Part shown: in pieces, positions 43,519 through 52,701 of the stretch
Position numbering within the stretch: the first letter of the stretch is position 1
How the letters are laid out: every line of letters starts with the position of its first letter
Assembly (NCBI RefSeq): GCF_934190775.1
Contig: NZ_CAKPTG010000008.1
Coordinates: 47,617-111,616, forward strand
DNA length: 64,000 bases
Reading direction: 5' to 3'
Origin: an uncultured Phascolarctobacterium sp.
GTDB lineage: Bacteria; Bacillota; Negativicutes; Acidaminococcales; Acidaminococcaceae
Program-made: the position numbers and the translations under genes
Notes under the pieces: model-generated
What the model was told of the DNA's origin: nothing
Database searches by the model: none
What the model saw: the letters and a program-made list of their open reading frames with translations, nothing else

Positions 43519-45474
43519 TTACAGGTCTTCCCCATCTTGTTGAATCGCACCCTTAACCTTGTTCATGCGCTGCCATACATAGGCAACAGCAACGAGCGCA
43601 ACACCGATACCGTCAGTAAATACGCCGGGGATAATCATGCAGATACCGCCAACGAGGAATAAAATACGCTGCGGAATGTTCAGCAGATTGTTGCAGAAGC
43701 CGATCATCGCCATGGAAGCACCCCACATACCTACAATCGCAGTGAAGGCGCTGTAGCAGATGGTGAACGGAGTTGCGTTGATCATCAGCAGCTCAGGTGC
43801 CAGTACGAAGATGTACGGAACGATAAACGCAGCAATCGCCAGCTTAGCAGCGATAACACCGGTACGCATCGGATTAGCACCGGCAATACCTGCGCCGGCA
43901 TAAGCAGCCAGGGCAACAGGCGGAGTAACGTCGGCAACGATACCGAAGTAGAACGCGAACATGTGCGCTGCCAGCACCGGTACATTCATCTGCACCAGAG
44001 CAGGCGCTGCAATGGTAGAAGTAATTACGTAGTTAGCCGTTGTCGGCACGCCCATGCCAAGAATCAGAGAAGTGATCATGGTGAAGAACATTGCCGGCAG
44101 CAGATTACCGCCTGCCAAGTCCAGCAGAGCAGTTGCAATCTTCAGGCCAACGCCGGTTTTGGTAACAACGCCGATGATGATACCTGCGGTTGCACAGGCA
44201 ATCAGTACGCCAAGCACGCCCTTGGAGCCGTCAATGAGGCCTTGGACGATTTGCTTGAAGCCGATGCGGGTAGATTTACGCAGGCAGGCGCAAACGATGG
44301 TCAGCACGATGGCTGCCAAAGCAGCACGCATAGGAGTATAACCGCTTACGAGCAGGTAAACGATAACGATCAACGGAATAGCCAGATGGCCTTTTTCCAT
44401 GAACAGTTCCTTGAACTTCGGCAACTGGTCACGCGGAGTGCCCTTCAGGCCGAACTTTTTAGCTTCGTAGTGAACGCCCAGCCATACGCCGATATAGTAC
44501 AGCATTGCCGGGATTACGGCAGCCTTAACAACATCAAAGTACGGAACGCCTACGAACTCTGCCATCAGGAAGGCAGCAGCTCCCATAACAGGAGGCATCA
44601 GCTGACCGCCGGTAGAAGCAGCGGCCTCAACAGCGCCCGCAAATGCCGGACGATAACCGAGCTTTTTCATCATCGGGATAGTGAAAGCACCGGTACCGGC
44701 AACGTTACCAACAGAGCTGCCGGAAACAGTACCCATGAGGCCGGAGGACAGTACGGCAACCTTCGCCGGTCCGCCTGCTGCCCAACCTGCGATTGCGTTG
44801 GCAATATCAATGAAAAATTTGCCCAGGCCGGTGGTTTCCAGATATGCACCAAAGAGGATGAACAGATAAATGAAGGTAGAAGATACGCCCATAGGCGTAC
44901 CGAAAATACCCTCGGTAGTGAAGAACAGATGGTCAAACATTTCCTGCACGCCAACGCCGCGATGCGCCAGAATACCGGGAACGTAAGGGCCTAAGAAGGC
45001 ATACAGCATGAAGCAGAAGGCAACGATAATCATCGGCCAGCCTACTACACGGCGCGCTGCTTCAAATACCATAATCGTACCGATAAGGCCGACGATGAAG
45101 TCGGTTTCCGTGTTCATACCGGCACGCAGTACCAGCTCCTGATAGTTGACAACCAGATACATGGCAGTACCTGCGCTGAGCAGTGCCAGGAAGGCATCAA
45201 AGGGATGCATCTTGCTGCGGGACCAGGAATGTCTGCTGGGATACAGCAGGAAAATCAATAAAAAGCCGAAGGCTAAGTGAATAGCGCGCTGCAGATGCGC
45301 GTCCAGCACACCGAAGGTGGCTGTATATAATTGGAAAAGTGCAAACAGAATACAGATTGCGGAAATAATTTTACCCCACACACCTGTAAGCTCACGCTTG
45401 TCTGATTCCTTGTCAAATTTTTGCAATACCTCTTCTGCTGAAAGCTCTCTTACTTTCTTTTCTTTTTCAGACAT
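43519..45474 (-). CDS. TRAP transporter fused permease (DctQM type)
   Basis: The 651-residue membrane protein fuses a four-helix DctQ-like part (residues 35-170) with a DctM-like part of about twelve helices. Typical stretches are GLMGTVSGSSVGNVAGTGAFTIPMMKK, GGQLMPPVMGAAAFLMAEFVGVPY and LGMGVPTTANYVI (each read in pieces). It uses an ion gradient to import an organic acid delivered by the TAXI protein encoded two genes upstream. The unit is TAXI SBP, DUF1850 gene, fused permease. Confidence 0.93.
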   Translation of the reverse strand: MSEKEKKVRELSAEEVLQKFDKESDKRELTGVWGKIISAICILFALFQLYTATFGVLDAHLQRAIHLAFGFLLIFLLYPSRHSWSRSKMHPFDAFLALLSAGTAMYLVVNYQELVLRAGMNTETDFIVGLIGTIMVFEAARRVVGWPMIIVAFCFMLYAFLGPYVPGILAHRGVGVQEMFDHLFFTTEGIFGTPMGVSSTFIYLFILFGAYLETTGLGKFFIDIANAIAGWAAGGPAKVAVLSSGLMGTVSGSSVGNVAGTGAFTIPMMKKLGYRPAFAGAVEAAASTGGQLMPPVMGAAAFLMAEFVGVPYFDVVKAAVIPAMLYYIGVWLGVHYEAKKFGLKGTPRDQLPKFKELFMEKGHLAIPLIVIVYLLVSGYTPMRAALAAIVLTIVCACLRKSTRIGFKQIVQGLIDGSKGVLGVLIACATAGIIIGVVTKTGVGLKIATALLDLAGGNLLPAMFFTMITSLILGMGVPTTANYVITSTIAAPALVQMNVPVLAAHMFAFYFGIVADVTPPVALAAYAGAGIAGANPMRTGVIAAKLAIAAFIVPYIFVLAPELLMINATPFTICYSAFTAIVGMWGASMAMIGFCNNLLNIPQRILFLVGGICMIIPGVFTDGIGVALVAVAYVWQRMNKVKGAIQQDGEDL

Positions 45475-45508
45475 GGGTATCAGCTCCTCTCATTTAATAT
45501 AATAAAAC

Positions 45509-46048
45509 CTAAAAGTACCGTTCCAGCCAGTACTGATATCGATACATGGCCTTCACCGTTACCGCAGTCCCCTGCCCGTACAGAGCAATCAGATCGTAGC
45601 TGTCGCCGCCGTGGACAATATGCGGCATTGCCTGCTCGGATATACGCAGGTCAACCTCCTTATAAGGACGGTTCATCTCCATATCAAACTTGCCGTCGGC
45701 AGTCTGCGTCAGCTTGCCGTCGGCAGCGGAATACGGATAGCCCCAGCCCAGCGAGGAAAAGCGGGTGTGCGTCATGGTCATGTTATTTGCGCCGTTAACC
45801 CTGAAATAATCATTCCAGGCAGTTTTTTCCACCGAGTGCGTCAGGCTGATATACCATTCATCACCCGCCGCTGTGGCAAAAGTAACAGCTCCCGAAGCTC
45901 CCTCAGGTATAATAGCCACCACCAGGCGCGTACTATACCACCCCAAAAGCATTAAAACAACGCTTACAATAATTACTAAATTCTTTACTGGGAAAAAAGA
46001 CCGGTCACCGGCAAACGCCGGTTTCCGGTCTTTGAAGTTCGGCATCAT
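45509..46048 (-). CDS. DUF1850 protein of a TRAP-TAXI operon
   Basis: The 179-residue protein has one N-terminal membrane helix (NLVIIVSVVLMLLGWYS) and an outer domain with WYISLTHSVEKTAWNDYFRV and GGDSYDLIALYG, typical of DUF1850 proteins found next to TAXI-type TRAP permeases. Its role there is unknown. AAGGA precedes two consecutive ATG codons (46048, 46045). The first codons lie inside a terminator hairpin, so the true start could be further downstream. Confidence 0.8.
   Translation of the reverse strand: MMPNFKDRKPAFAGDRSFFPVKNLVIIVSVVLMLLGWYSTRLVVAIIPEGASGAVTFATAAGDEWYISLTHSVEKTAWNDYFRVNGANNMTMTHTRFSSLGWGYPYSAADGKLTQTADGKFDMEMNRPYKEVDLRISEQAMPHIVHGGDSYDLIALYGQGTAVTVKAMYRYQYWLERYF
45991..46034 (-). 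terminator. Terminator hairpin inside the start of the DUF1850 reading frame
   Basis: On the minus strand AAAGACCGG-AACCGGC-gttt-GCCGGT-CCGGTCTTT is followed by a run of six T. It begins about 24 bases after the TAXI gene stop and lies within the first codons of the next frame. It would cut most transcripts after the binding-protein gene and let a fraction continue into the permease. Confidence 0.75.
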
Positions 46049-46057
46049 TTAAAATCC

Positions 46058-47029
46058 TTATTTTTCGTTAAAGAATTTTTCAGCACCCGGGTTCAGCTTA
46101 ATGGACATGCCGTCTTTAGCAGTTTCTTTGCTGATAGCATTTGCTGCGGAGTGAGCAGCTTTCATACGGTCAAGGTTGCCGTACAGAGCTTTAGCAATTG
46201 CATAAGCGGTATCTGCATCCATTTTATCGGTTACTGCCAGCATGCATTTTACTGCTACTGCGGTAACGTCAGCATCTTGTTTCGGATAGGTGCCAGCTTT
46301 GATAACAAGCTTGGTGTAGAACGGATATTGTTTAATCAGAGCGTCAGCCTTATCAGCCTCAACCGGAACCAGTACAACGTCGTTCTGAGTTGCGATATCC
46401 TGAATAGCAGCGGTCGGATGGCCTGCGGTTACGAAAGCAGCATCAACGTTACCGTCTTTCAAAGCACTTGCAGCTTCACCGAAGGACAGGTATTGAACTT
46501 TAATATCATCATATTTAATGCCATATGCTTCCATGATTTGGCGAGCATTTGCTTCAGTACCGGAGCCTGCAGCACCTACAGCGATGCGTTTGCCTTTGAA
46601 ATCAGCAACAGATTTGATACCGGATTTTTTCAAAGTTACAATCTGTACAGTTTCCGGATACAGAGTTGCAAGACCTTGCAGGCCGGCAACCTGTTTGCCT
46701 TTGAACATTTCAGTGCCATTGGCAGCATAGTAAGCAATATCATTTTGAATGAATGCGATTTCAACCTTGCCTTGGCTGAGCAGGTTTACGTTAGCTACGG
46801 AAGCGCCGGTAGATTGTGCGGAAGCATTGGTACCCGGAATATTTTTATTCAGGATATCAGCAAGAGCACCGCCTAACGGGAAGTAAGTACCGGAGGTACC
46901 ACCGGTAGCAATGTTAATGAATTTTTGTGCAGCAGGTTTTTTATCATCTTTTTTGTCTCCACCACCGCAGCCGGCAATCATAGTAGCCATCACCATGATA
47001 CCAAGTAAAAAAGCCAAGAGTTTTTTCAT
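46058..47029 (-). CDS. TAXI-family TRAP transporter solute-binding lipoprotein
   Basis: The 323-residue protein has a lipobox (MIAGCGGGDKK) and the TAXI opening INIATGGTSGTYFPLGGALADIL. Later blocks KRIAVGAAGSGTEANARQIM and NVDAAFVTAGHPTAAI are also typical. Relatives bind glutamate, glutamine or other carboxylates. It is the first gene of the TRAP operon. Two base-rich hairpin elements downstream suggest it is made in excess over the permease. Confidence 0.93.
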   Translation of the reverse strand: MKKLLAFLLGIMVMATMIAGCGGGDKKDDKKPAAQKFINIATGGTSGTYFPLGGALADILNKNIPGTNASAQSTGASVANVNLLSQGKVEIAFIQNDIAYYAANGTEMFKGKQVAGLQGLATLYPETVQIVTLKKSGIKSVADFKGKRIAVGAAGSGTEANARQIMEAYGIKYDDIKVQYLSFGEAASALKDGNVDAAFVTAGHPTAAIQDIATQNDVVLVPVEADKADALIKQYPFYTKLVIKAGTYPKQDADVTAVAVKCMLAVTDKMDADTAYAIAKALYGNLDRMKAAHSAANAISKETAKDGMSIKLNPGAEKFFNEK

Positions 47030-47084
47030 AAGAGTTCCCCTCCTTTAATATACATATGTGCTAAGATAACAAATTTCACGCAGC

Positions 47085-47113
47085 AACATATTGTTATTCT
47101 TGTTATTCGTCAA
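47085..47113 (-). promoter_or_regulatory. Possible promoter of the TRAP-TAXI operon
   Basis: Minus strand TTGACG (47113-47108), 17-base spacer, TATGTT (47090-47085). The -35 is good and the -10 weak. Confidence 0.45.
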
Positions 47114-47273
47114 CATTATGTAAATTCCTGCTAAAAAATTCATAAAAACGTCATGTATACAGAATACTTAAGAATAAAAATACAGATTTAGAGAAAAATT
47201 CCTGCTTTTTTGTGATTTTTAATACAATCTTTCTGCATAAAATCCTGTAGAATCATTTCATTATAGAATCATT

Positions 47274-47302
47274 TTGCTTATTTTCGTAATCTATGTTACA
47301 AT
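47274..47302 (+). promoter_or_regulatory. Promoter of the EF-hand protein gene
   Basis: TTGCTT (47274-47279), 17-base spacer, TACAAT (47297-47302), about 70 bases before the start codon. Confidence 0.65.
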
Positions 47303-47376
47303 ATTAATGTTATGTTTATTGCTTTTTCTGATAAAGCGAGAGTCATCAAAAACAACTTTTTTAAGGAGTGAATAAT

Positions 47377-47751
47377 ATGAGTTCTGGAGCTTATTCTTTA
47401 AGACTTGCACGTACCCTGTACGAAAATGTTTATCATGCTATGCTGTACAATGAAAACCAACAGCCTATCGGCGATTTGGAAATCATTCCGAACATTCCTC
47501 TCGACCGCAGCCAGGTTCCTGAAGATGCACCGGAAGTACCGGCTTATCTGCTGGTAATCGTTAAAGACGCTGATATCAACAAAGACAACCTGATTGATTT
47601 CGAAGAGCGCGCTTCCTATGCTCTGCTGAAACGCTTCTCCACCGAAGTTATCAACTTCCAGCACTGCAAATTCTACTATCCGTCCCCTGCCTTCATTTTT
47701 GAACAGCCGGACGCAGTAAACGGTGGCGCTGAGCCCATGCCGCTGCAATAA
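47377..47751 (+). CDS. Small EF-hand-like protein of unknown function
   Basis: The product of 124 residues has no signal peptide or membrane segment. Residues 66-77, DINKDNLIDFEE, fit a canonical 12-residue EF-hand calcium loop: Asp1, Asn3, Asp5, Ile8, Asp9 and Glu12 are in place, with Asn instead of Gly at 6. The protein is otherwise acidic and ends in a Pro-rich tail. ATG at 47377 has AAGGAG eight bases upstream; the frame also opens at GTG 47368. It has its own promoter and terminator. I do not recognise the family. Confidence 0.75.
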   Translation: MSSGAYSLRLARTLYENVYHAMLYNENQQPIGDLEIIPNIPLDRSQVPEDAPEVPAYLLVIVKDADINKDNLIDFEERASYALLKRFSTEVINFQHCKFYYPSPAFIFEQPDAVNGGAEPMPLQ

Positions 47752-47759
47752 TTTAAACC

Positions 47760-47809
47760 GAAAAACTCCGCTCCCTGCTGCCTGTGCAGTAAGGAACGGA
47801 GTTTTTTTG
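47760..47809. terminator. Bidirectional terminator between the EF-hand gene and trpA
   Basis: AAAAACTCCG-TCC pairs with GGA-CGGAGTTTTT, giving T-runs on both strands between two convergent genes. Confidence 0.85.
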
Positions 47810-47826
47810 TGCCCAAACTTTTGTAA

Positions 47827-48618
47827 TTAAGCCTCCGCAGCTGCTTGCGCAACTGCTTCGGACATACTCTTGACGTATTCATAAACATGCTCGGGAGAAT
47901 TTGCGCCATATTGTGCCACGATTTTTTCAATCGCACTGCCAACGATAGCGCCGTCGCTGGCCTTAGCCATCTTATACGCCTGCTCGGGAACAGCGATGCC
48001 GAAGCCGACAGCCACCGGAATATCGGTAGCCTTGCGCACCTCTGCCACAATGCCGTCGATATCGGTAGTGATATTGCTGCGCACGCCGGTAACACCTAAG
48101 GAAGAAACTACATATACATAGCCTTGGGCAATAGCGGCGATTTTCTGGATGCGGTCCTTGGAGGTAGGCGCAATCAGCGGCACCAGGGCAACGTGATGCG
48201 GTTCGCTGAACGGACGCATCTCCTCGCGCTCCTCGTACGGTATATCCGGTATAATAACGCCGTCTACACCTGTTTCTTCGCAGCGGGTGAAGAATTTTTC
48301 CGCACCGTAGGCATAAATCGGATTAGCGTAGGTCAAAAATACCAGCGGTACCTGTGTTTCCTCGCGAAGCTCCGCTACGAGGTCAAAGATTTTATCGGTA
48401 GTAGTGCCTGCAGCCAACGCACGCATATCCGCTTTTTGGATAACCTCGCCCTCAGCCACGGGGTCAGAGAAGGGAATGCCGAACTCAATTAAGCCTGCAC
48501 CGCCCTTAATCATGGCTCTCACCAGCTCCTTGGTTGTATCAAGATTGGGATCGCCTGCGGTCACAAAGCCGATAAATACCTTTTTCTTTTCGTCAAATGC
48601 CTTTTGTATTCTATTCAT
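47827..48618 (-). CDS. trpA: Tryptophan synthase alpha subunit
   Basis: The product is 263 residues. GFVTAGDPNLDTTKELV, LIEFGIPFSDPVAEG with the catalytic acids, GVIIPDIPYEE and VAVGFGIAVPEQ are the TrpA signatures. It cleaves indole-glycerol phosphate and passes indole to TrpB. The start at 48618 lies within the last codons of trpB with GGGAG upstream; the frame reaches 48666 but inside trpB. Last gene of the operon. Confidence 0.96.
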   Translation of the reverse strand: MNRIQKAFDEKKKVFIGFVTAGDPNLDTTKELVRAMIKGGAGLIEFGIPFSDPVAEGEVIQKADMRALAAGTTTDKIFDLVAELREETQVPLVFLTYANPIYAYGAEKFFTRCEETGVDGVIIPDIPYEEREEMRPFSEPHHVALVPLIAPTSKDRIQKIAAIAQGYVYVVSSLGVTGVRSNITTDIDGIVAEVRKATDIPVAVGFGIAVPEQAYKMAKASDGAIVGSAIEKIVAQYGANSPEHVYEYVKSMSEAVAQAAAEA

Positions 48619-49795
48619 GTAAATCAACTCCCATATAACGTGCGATTGCGGCAACGTCCTTATCACCGCGGCCGGAAATATTTATAACCATAATCTTATC
48701 CTTCGGCAGAGTGGGTGCCAGCTTTATAGCGTAGGCTACGGCATGGGCACTTTCGATTGCGGGGATAATGCCTTCTGTTTTGGAAAGATAGTTGAAGGCG
48801 TCAACTGCCTCCTTATCGGTAGCAGGAACGTATTCCGCACGGCCGATGTCGTGCAGATAAGCATGCTCGGGGCCGATGCCGGGGTAATCAAGACCGGCGG
48901 AGATGGAATAAACCGGAGCAATCTGTCCGTATTCATCCTGCAGGAAGTAGCTCTTCATGCCGTGGAAGATGCCCAGCTTGCCGTTTGCCATAGTTGCGGC
49001 GTTCTTGGGATTGTCTACGCCCAGGCCTGCAGCCTCTACGCCGATTAAGCGCACGTCCTTGTCCTCGATAAAGTCATAGAACATACCCATAGCATTGGAG
49101 CCGCCGCCGACGCAAGCCACCAGCACGTCAGGCAGGCGTCCTTCCTTTTCCAGCATCTGCGCTTTGATTTCCTCGCCGATAATCTTCTGGAAGTCACGCA
49201 CAATTTCCGGATACGGATGCGGGCCCATAACGCTGCCCAAAACATAGTAAGTATCCTCAACGCGTTCGGTCCATACGCGCAGCGCTTCGTTTACTGCATC
49301 CTTCAGGGTACCGGTGCCGCTGCTTACAGGCACAACCTTCGCACCTAAAAGCTCCATGCGGAACACGTTGAGCGCCTGACGCTCGCAATCCTCCTTGCCC
49401 ATGTAAACAACGCATTCCATGTTCATCAGCGCCGCTGCGGTAGCAGTCGCAACACCGTGCTGGCCTGCGCCGGTTTCAGCAATAACACGCTTTTTGCCCA
49501 TCTTCTGCGCCAGCAGAATCTGTCCCAGAACGTTGTTGATTTTGTGGGCGCCAGTGTGGTTCAGATCCTCACGCTTCAGGTAAATCTTGCAGCCTCCCAA
49601 ATCCTTGGTCATCTTCTCTGCGTAATACAGGAGGGACGGTCTATTGGCATATTCGCGATACAAACGCGCCAGCTCAGCCTTGAATTCGGGATCGTTTTTA
49701 AATTTTTCATATGCAGCCTCTAATTCCAGCACTGCGTTCATCAAAGTTTCCGGCATGTATTGACCGCCGTGAATACCATATCTACCTTTTGTCAT
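48611..49795 (-). CDS. trpB: Tryptophan synthase beta subunit
   Basis: The 394-residue protein has KREDLNHTGAHKINN with the PLP lysine, AETGAGQHGVATA and GGGSNAMGMF for phosphate binding. It makes tryptophan from indole and serine. Its ATG overlaps the end of trpF by 14 bases, so translation is coupled. Confidence 0.97.
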   Translation of the reverse strand: MTKGRYGIHGGQYMPETLMNAVLELEAAYEKFKNDPEFKAELARLYREYANRPSLLYYAEKMTKDLGGCKIYLKREDLNHTGAHKINNVLGQILLAQKMGKKRVIAETGAGQHGVATATAAALMNMECVVYMGKEDCERQALNVFRMELLGAKVVPVSSGTGTLKDAVNEALRVWTERVEDTYYVLGSVMGPHPYPEIVRDFQKIIGEEIKAQMLEKEGRLPDVLVACVGGGSNAMGMFYDFIEDKDVRLIGVEAAGLGVDNPKNAATMANGKLGIFHGMKSYFLQDEYGQIAPVYSISAGLDYPGIGPEHAYLHDIGRAEYVPATDKEAVDAFNYLSKTEGIIPAIESAHAVAYAIKLAPTLPKDKIMVINISGRGDKDVAAIARYMGVDLHE

Positions 49796-50420
49796 CGTTA
49801 TCTCCCCTTACCTCCGCTATAAATGCGGCAATTTTTTCCGGGTCCTTCAACCCTTCTGTTTCTACGCCACCGCTTACATCTACGGCAAAGGCGTTACTAT
49901 TTTTCAATACATCTGCAACATTCGCTGCCTCAAGACCGCCTGCGATAAAATACGGCTTATTGATTTTTTCATCTGCCACCAGCGATAAATCAAAACGCTT
50001 ACCGGTGCCGCCGTACTGCCCCTTGGTATAGGTATCAAAGAGCAGGTAATCGCAGGGATAGGCTTGCAGATTTTCAAAGGAGCCTGCGTCCTTCACGCGG
50101 ACTGCTTTGATAATCGGCAGTTCCGTCTGCAGCCGCAGCCTTTCGCAGTAGGCTGCATCCTCATCACCATGCAGCTGGATAATGTCTATCGTCCTGCTTT
50201 TGGCCAGGCGTGCTATCAAATCTATCTCGGCGTTGACGAAAACGCCGACTGCCTTAATCTGCTGGTTAAGCATTGCCTTCAGCTGTGCCGCCTGCTGCTC
50301 CGTCACCTCGCGTTTGGTCTTGGCAAAAACGAAGCCTATATAATCGGGCAGCAGCTTGTTGACGCACTCTATATCCTGCGCACGCTTCAAGCCGCAGATT
50401 TTAACCTTTACCTTACGCAT
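49782..50420 (-). CDS. trpF: Phosphoribosylanthranilate isomerase
   Basis: The product is about 212 residues. VKICGLKRAQDIE at the start with the catalytic Cys, VGVFVNA, IIQLHGDE, LLFDTY with the catalytic Asp, and FIAGGLEAANV and VDVSGGVE at the end are typical of TrpF. It overlaps the trpC stop and the trpB start, as expected for a tightly packed operon. Confidence 0.95.
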   Translation of the reverse strand: MRKVKVKICGLKRAQDIECVNKLLPDYIGFVFAKTKREVTEQQAAQLKAMLNQQIKAVGVFVNAEIDLIARLAKSRTIDIIQLHGDEDAAYCERLRLQTELPIIKAVRVKDAGSFENLQAYPCDYLLFDTYTKGQYGGTGKRFDLSLVADEKINKPYFIAGGLEAANVADVLKNSNAFAVDVSGGVETEGLKDPEKIAAFIAEVRGDNDDKR

Positions 50421-51192
50421 CACGCATCTCCTTCAGCATCGCCGCCGCATCCGCGCTGCGCATCAGGGATTCGCCCACCAGAACCGCCTGTACGCCTGCC
50501 TGCTTCAGCGCCTGCGTATCGGCCGCGCATTGAATGCCGCTTTCCGCTACAAAAATTTTGCTTGCGGGAATCGCATCCCTCAGGCGCAGGCTGTTTACCG
50601 GGTTTACACTGAAATCCTTGAGATTGCGGTTGTTCACGCCGATGATTTCCGCTCCCGCCGCCAGTGCCTGCTGCACCTCGCCGGCAGTGTGCGCCTCCAC
50701 CAATGCGCTCAGCCCCAGCTCCTGCGCCTGCGCCAGGTATTCACCCAGCTGCGCTGCACTCAGCAGGCTGCAGATAAGCAGAACCGCGTCGGCTCCGATG
50801 CATTTAGCTTCGTAAATCTGGTACTCATCCAGCGTGAAATCCTTCCGCAGAATAGGCAGCTCCACTCTTTGGCGTACTGCCTGCAGGTAAACATCACTGC
50901 CCTGAAAGAACTGCGGCTCCGTCAGGCAGGAGATGGCTGCTGCGCCGCCTGCCTCGTACTCTGCAGCCTTGCGCAGGTAGATGTCCGTAAAATCGGAAGC
51001 AATGATGCCCTTCGAGGGGGATGCCTTCTTCAGCTCGGCAATGACACTCAGGCCGGGGGCAGCAAGCGCTGCCCTGAAATCCTTGCCCTGCGGTCTGCCC
51101 TCTGCCTCATCACGCACCGCGTAAAGGCTTTTGTGCGCTTTGAGCGCCCGCACACGCTCTTTGGTATATTCCGCAATCTCATCTAAAATCAT
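50413..51192 (-). CDS. trpC: Indole-3-glycerol phosphate synthase
   Basis: The 259-residue protein shows VIAELKKASPSKGII, ISCLTEPQFFQG, LRKDFTLDEYQIYEA, GVNNRNLKDFSVN and FVAESGIQ, the full TrpC barrel set including the catalytic lysines and glutamates. It converts CdRP to indole-glycerol phosphate. It follows trpD by 21 bases. Confidence 0.96.
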   Translation of the reverse strand: MILDEIAEYTKERVRALKAHKSLYAVRDEAEGRPQGKDFRAALAAPGLSVIAELKKASPSKGIIASDFTDIYLRKAAEYEAGGAAAISCLTEPQFFQGSDVYLQAVRQRVELPILRKDFTLDEYQIYEAKCIGADAVLLICSLLSAAQLGEYLAQAQELGLSALVEAHTAGEVQQALAAGAEIIGVNNRNLKDFSVNPVNSLRLRDAIPASKIFVAESGIQCAADTQALKQAGVQAVLVGESLMRSADAAAMLKEMRDA

Positions 51193-51213
51193 AATCTAAC
51201 CTCTTTAATCAGC

Positions 51214-52230
51214 TTATTTATTGCTCAGCTCAATCAGCTTTTCCAATGTCTGCAGTGCCTTGCCGCTGTCAATCAGCTCTGCCGCCAGCTTGACGCCATC
51301 CGCAAAGCTCTCAGCCTTGCCGCCGATGTACAGGCTGGCACCGGCATTCAGCAAAACCGCATTGCGTTTCGGTCCCTGCGCTCCCGCCAGAATGTCGCGC
51401 GTAATCTGAGCGTTTTCCTCCGGCAGACCGCCCACCAGATCAGCCTTAGTGCAGCGCTCCATGCCGAAGTCCTCAGGCTTAATCACGTAATTTTTCATCC
51501 AGCCGTCCTTAAACTCGCAAACGGTAGTCGGTGCGCTCAGCGAAATCTCATCAAGTCTGTCCTGACCGTAAACCACCATGCCACGCTTAACTCCCAGATT
51601 CATCAGTACCTGCGCCAACGGCTGAACCAGATACTCGTCATACACACCCAAGAGCTGCATCTTCGGGCTGCCGGGGTTCGTCAGAGGTCCGAGGATGTTG
51701 AATACAGTGCGGATGCCCAGCTCCTTGCGTATAGGTCCTACATATTTCATCGAGGTGTGGTATTTCTGTGCGAAGAAGAAGCACATGCCTACTTCCTTTA
51801 ACAACTCCACGCATTTTTCCGGGTCCTGCTGAATGTTCACGCCCAGCGCCTCCAGGCAATCCGCAGTGCCGCATTTGGAGGAAGCAGCGCGGTTGCCGTG
51901 CTTAGCAACCTTCATGCCGCCTGCCGCAGCAACCAGAGCGGAGGTTGTGGAAATGTTGAAGCTGTTGGAGCCGTCGCCGCCGGTACCAACGATTTCAAAG
52001 ATGTCCATGCCCGTTTCGCATTTCAGTGCGTGGTCACGCATTGCAGCGGCGCAGCCGGCGATTTCATCGGTAGTTTCCGCCGTAGTACTCTTGGTAGAAA
52101 GCGCTGCCAGAAAGGCCGCATTCTGCGTTGCACTTGTTTCACCGCTCATAATCTCGTTGATTACGTCATATGCTTCGTTATAGGTTAAGTCCTCTTTGCC
52201 GACGATTTTTACAATTGCTTCTTTAATCAT
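51214..52230 (-). CDS. trpD: Anthranilate phosphoribosyltransferase
   Basis: The product is 338 residues. VGTGGDGSNSFNISTTSALVAA is the PRPP-binding loop, then KHGNRAASSKCGTADCLEALG and the RKELGIRTVFNILGPLTNP block. It joins anthranilate to PRPP. ATG at 52230 has GGGAGG upstream. It is the first gene of the operon: no trpE or trpG precedes it, so anthranilate must be made from genes elsewhere or be taken up. Confidence 0.96.
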   Translation of the reverse strand: MIKEAIVKIVGKEDLTYNEAYDVINEIMSGETSATQNAAFLAALSTKSTTAETTDEIAGCAAAMRDHALKCETGMDIFEIVGTGGDGSNSFNISTTSALVAAAGGMKVAKHGNRAASSKCGTADCLEALGVNIQQDPEKCVELLKEVGMCFFFAQKYHTSMKYVGPIRKELGIRTVFNILGPLTNPGSPKMQLLGVYDEYLVQPLAQVLMNLGVKRGMVVYGQDRLDEISLSAPTTVCEFKDGWMKNYVIKPEDFGMERCTKADLVGGLPEENAQITRDILAGAQGPKRNAVLLNAGASLYIGGKAESFADGVKLAAELIDSGKALQTLEKLIELSNK

Positions 52231-52286
52231 TTTAATTCCTCCCATAGTTTACGCTAACATTCTACGAGAAGGCCTATCACAGATTG

Positions 52287-52600
52287 TTATACAAAAAAGC
52301 CTGTCCTGAAGCTGCTTAGCTTTTCTAAGCAATTTCAAGGACAGGCTGTAAATACTTATACCTGCGGTACCACCTTGTTTCGTCGCTGCTGCGACGCGCT
52401 CTCGCAGAGTGCCATCACACTCCTCACCTTTAACGCCGGTGTTGCGTTGCCGAATACTCTCGCCGAAGCGATTTGACAGCACCCTCAACGGTCCATTTAT
52501 CAGCCTGCATCTCTATCCGGCTTCCACCTGCCCGAACTCTCTGTAAGCGCATCTGCTGACTTGATCTCCGTCTCAACGGTTTGTGGTTTTTTTGAAGTTA
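52287..52600 (-). promoter_or_regulatory. Tryptophan T-box riboswitch of the trp operon
   Basis: The minus-strand leader has stem I elements (AGAGAGTTCGGGCAGG near 52545), a specifier loop with TGG (52495-52493 in ATAAATGGACC) and the universal T-box AAGGTGGTACCGCAGG (52376-52361). A terminator stem AGCCTGTCCTTGAA/TTCAGGACAGGCT (52348-52294) ends in six T. The TGG specifier reads tryptophan tRNA. When it is uncharged the terminator is not formed and trpDCFBA is transcribed. Confidence 0.95.
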
Positions 52601-52605
52601 TGCCT

Positions 52606-52634
52606 AGTTTACCACCACGGATATCTTTCGTCAA
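52606..52634 (-). promoter_or_regulatory. trp operon promoter
   Basis: Minus strand TTGACG (52634-52629), 17-base spacer, TAAACT (52611-52606), placed at the 5' end of the T-box leader. Confidence 0.75.
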
Positions 52635-52701
52635 CACCTTTGTACAAAAACTTGCAGATTTTTTTATTTTACTGCATTTATGTAAAGGTGTTTACAGATT
52701 T

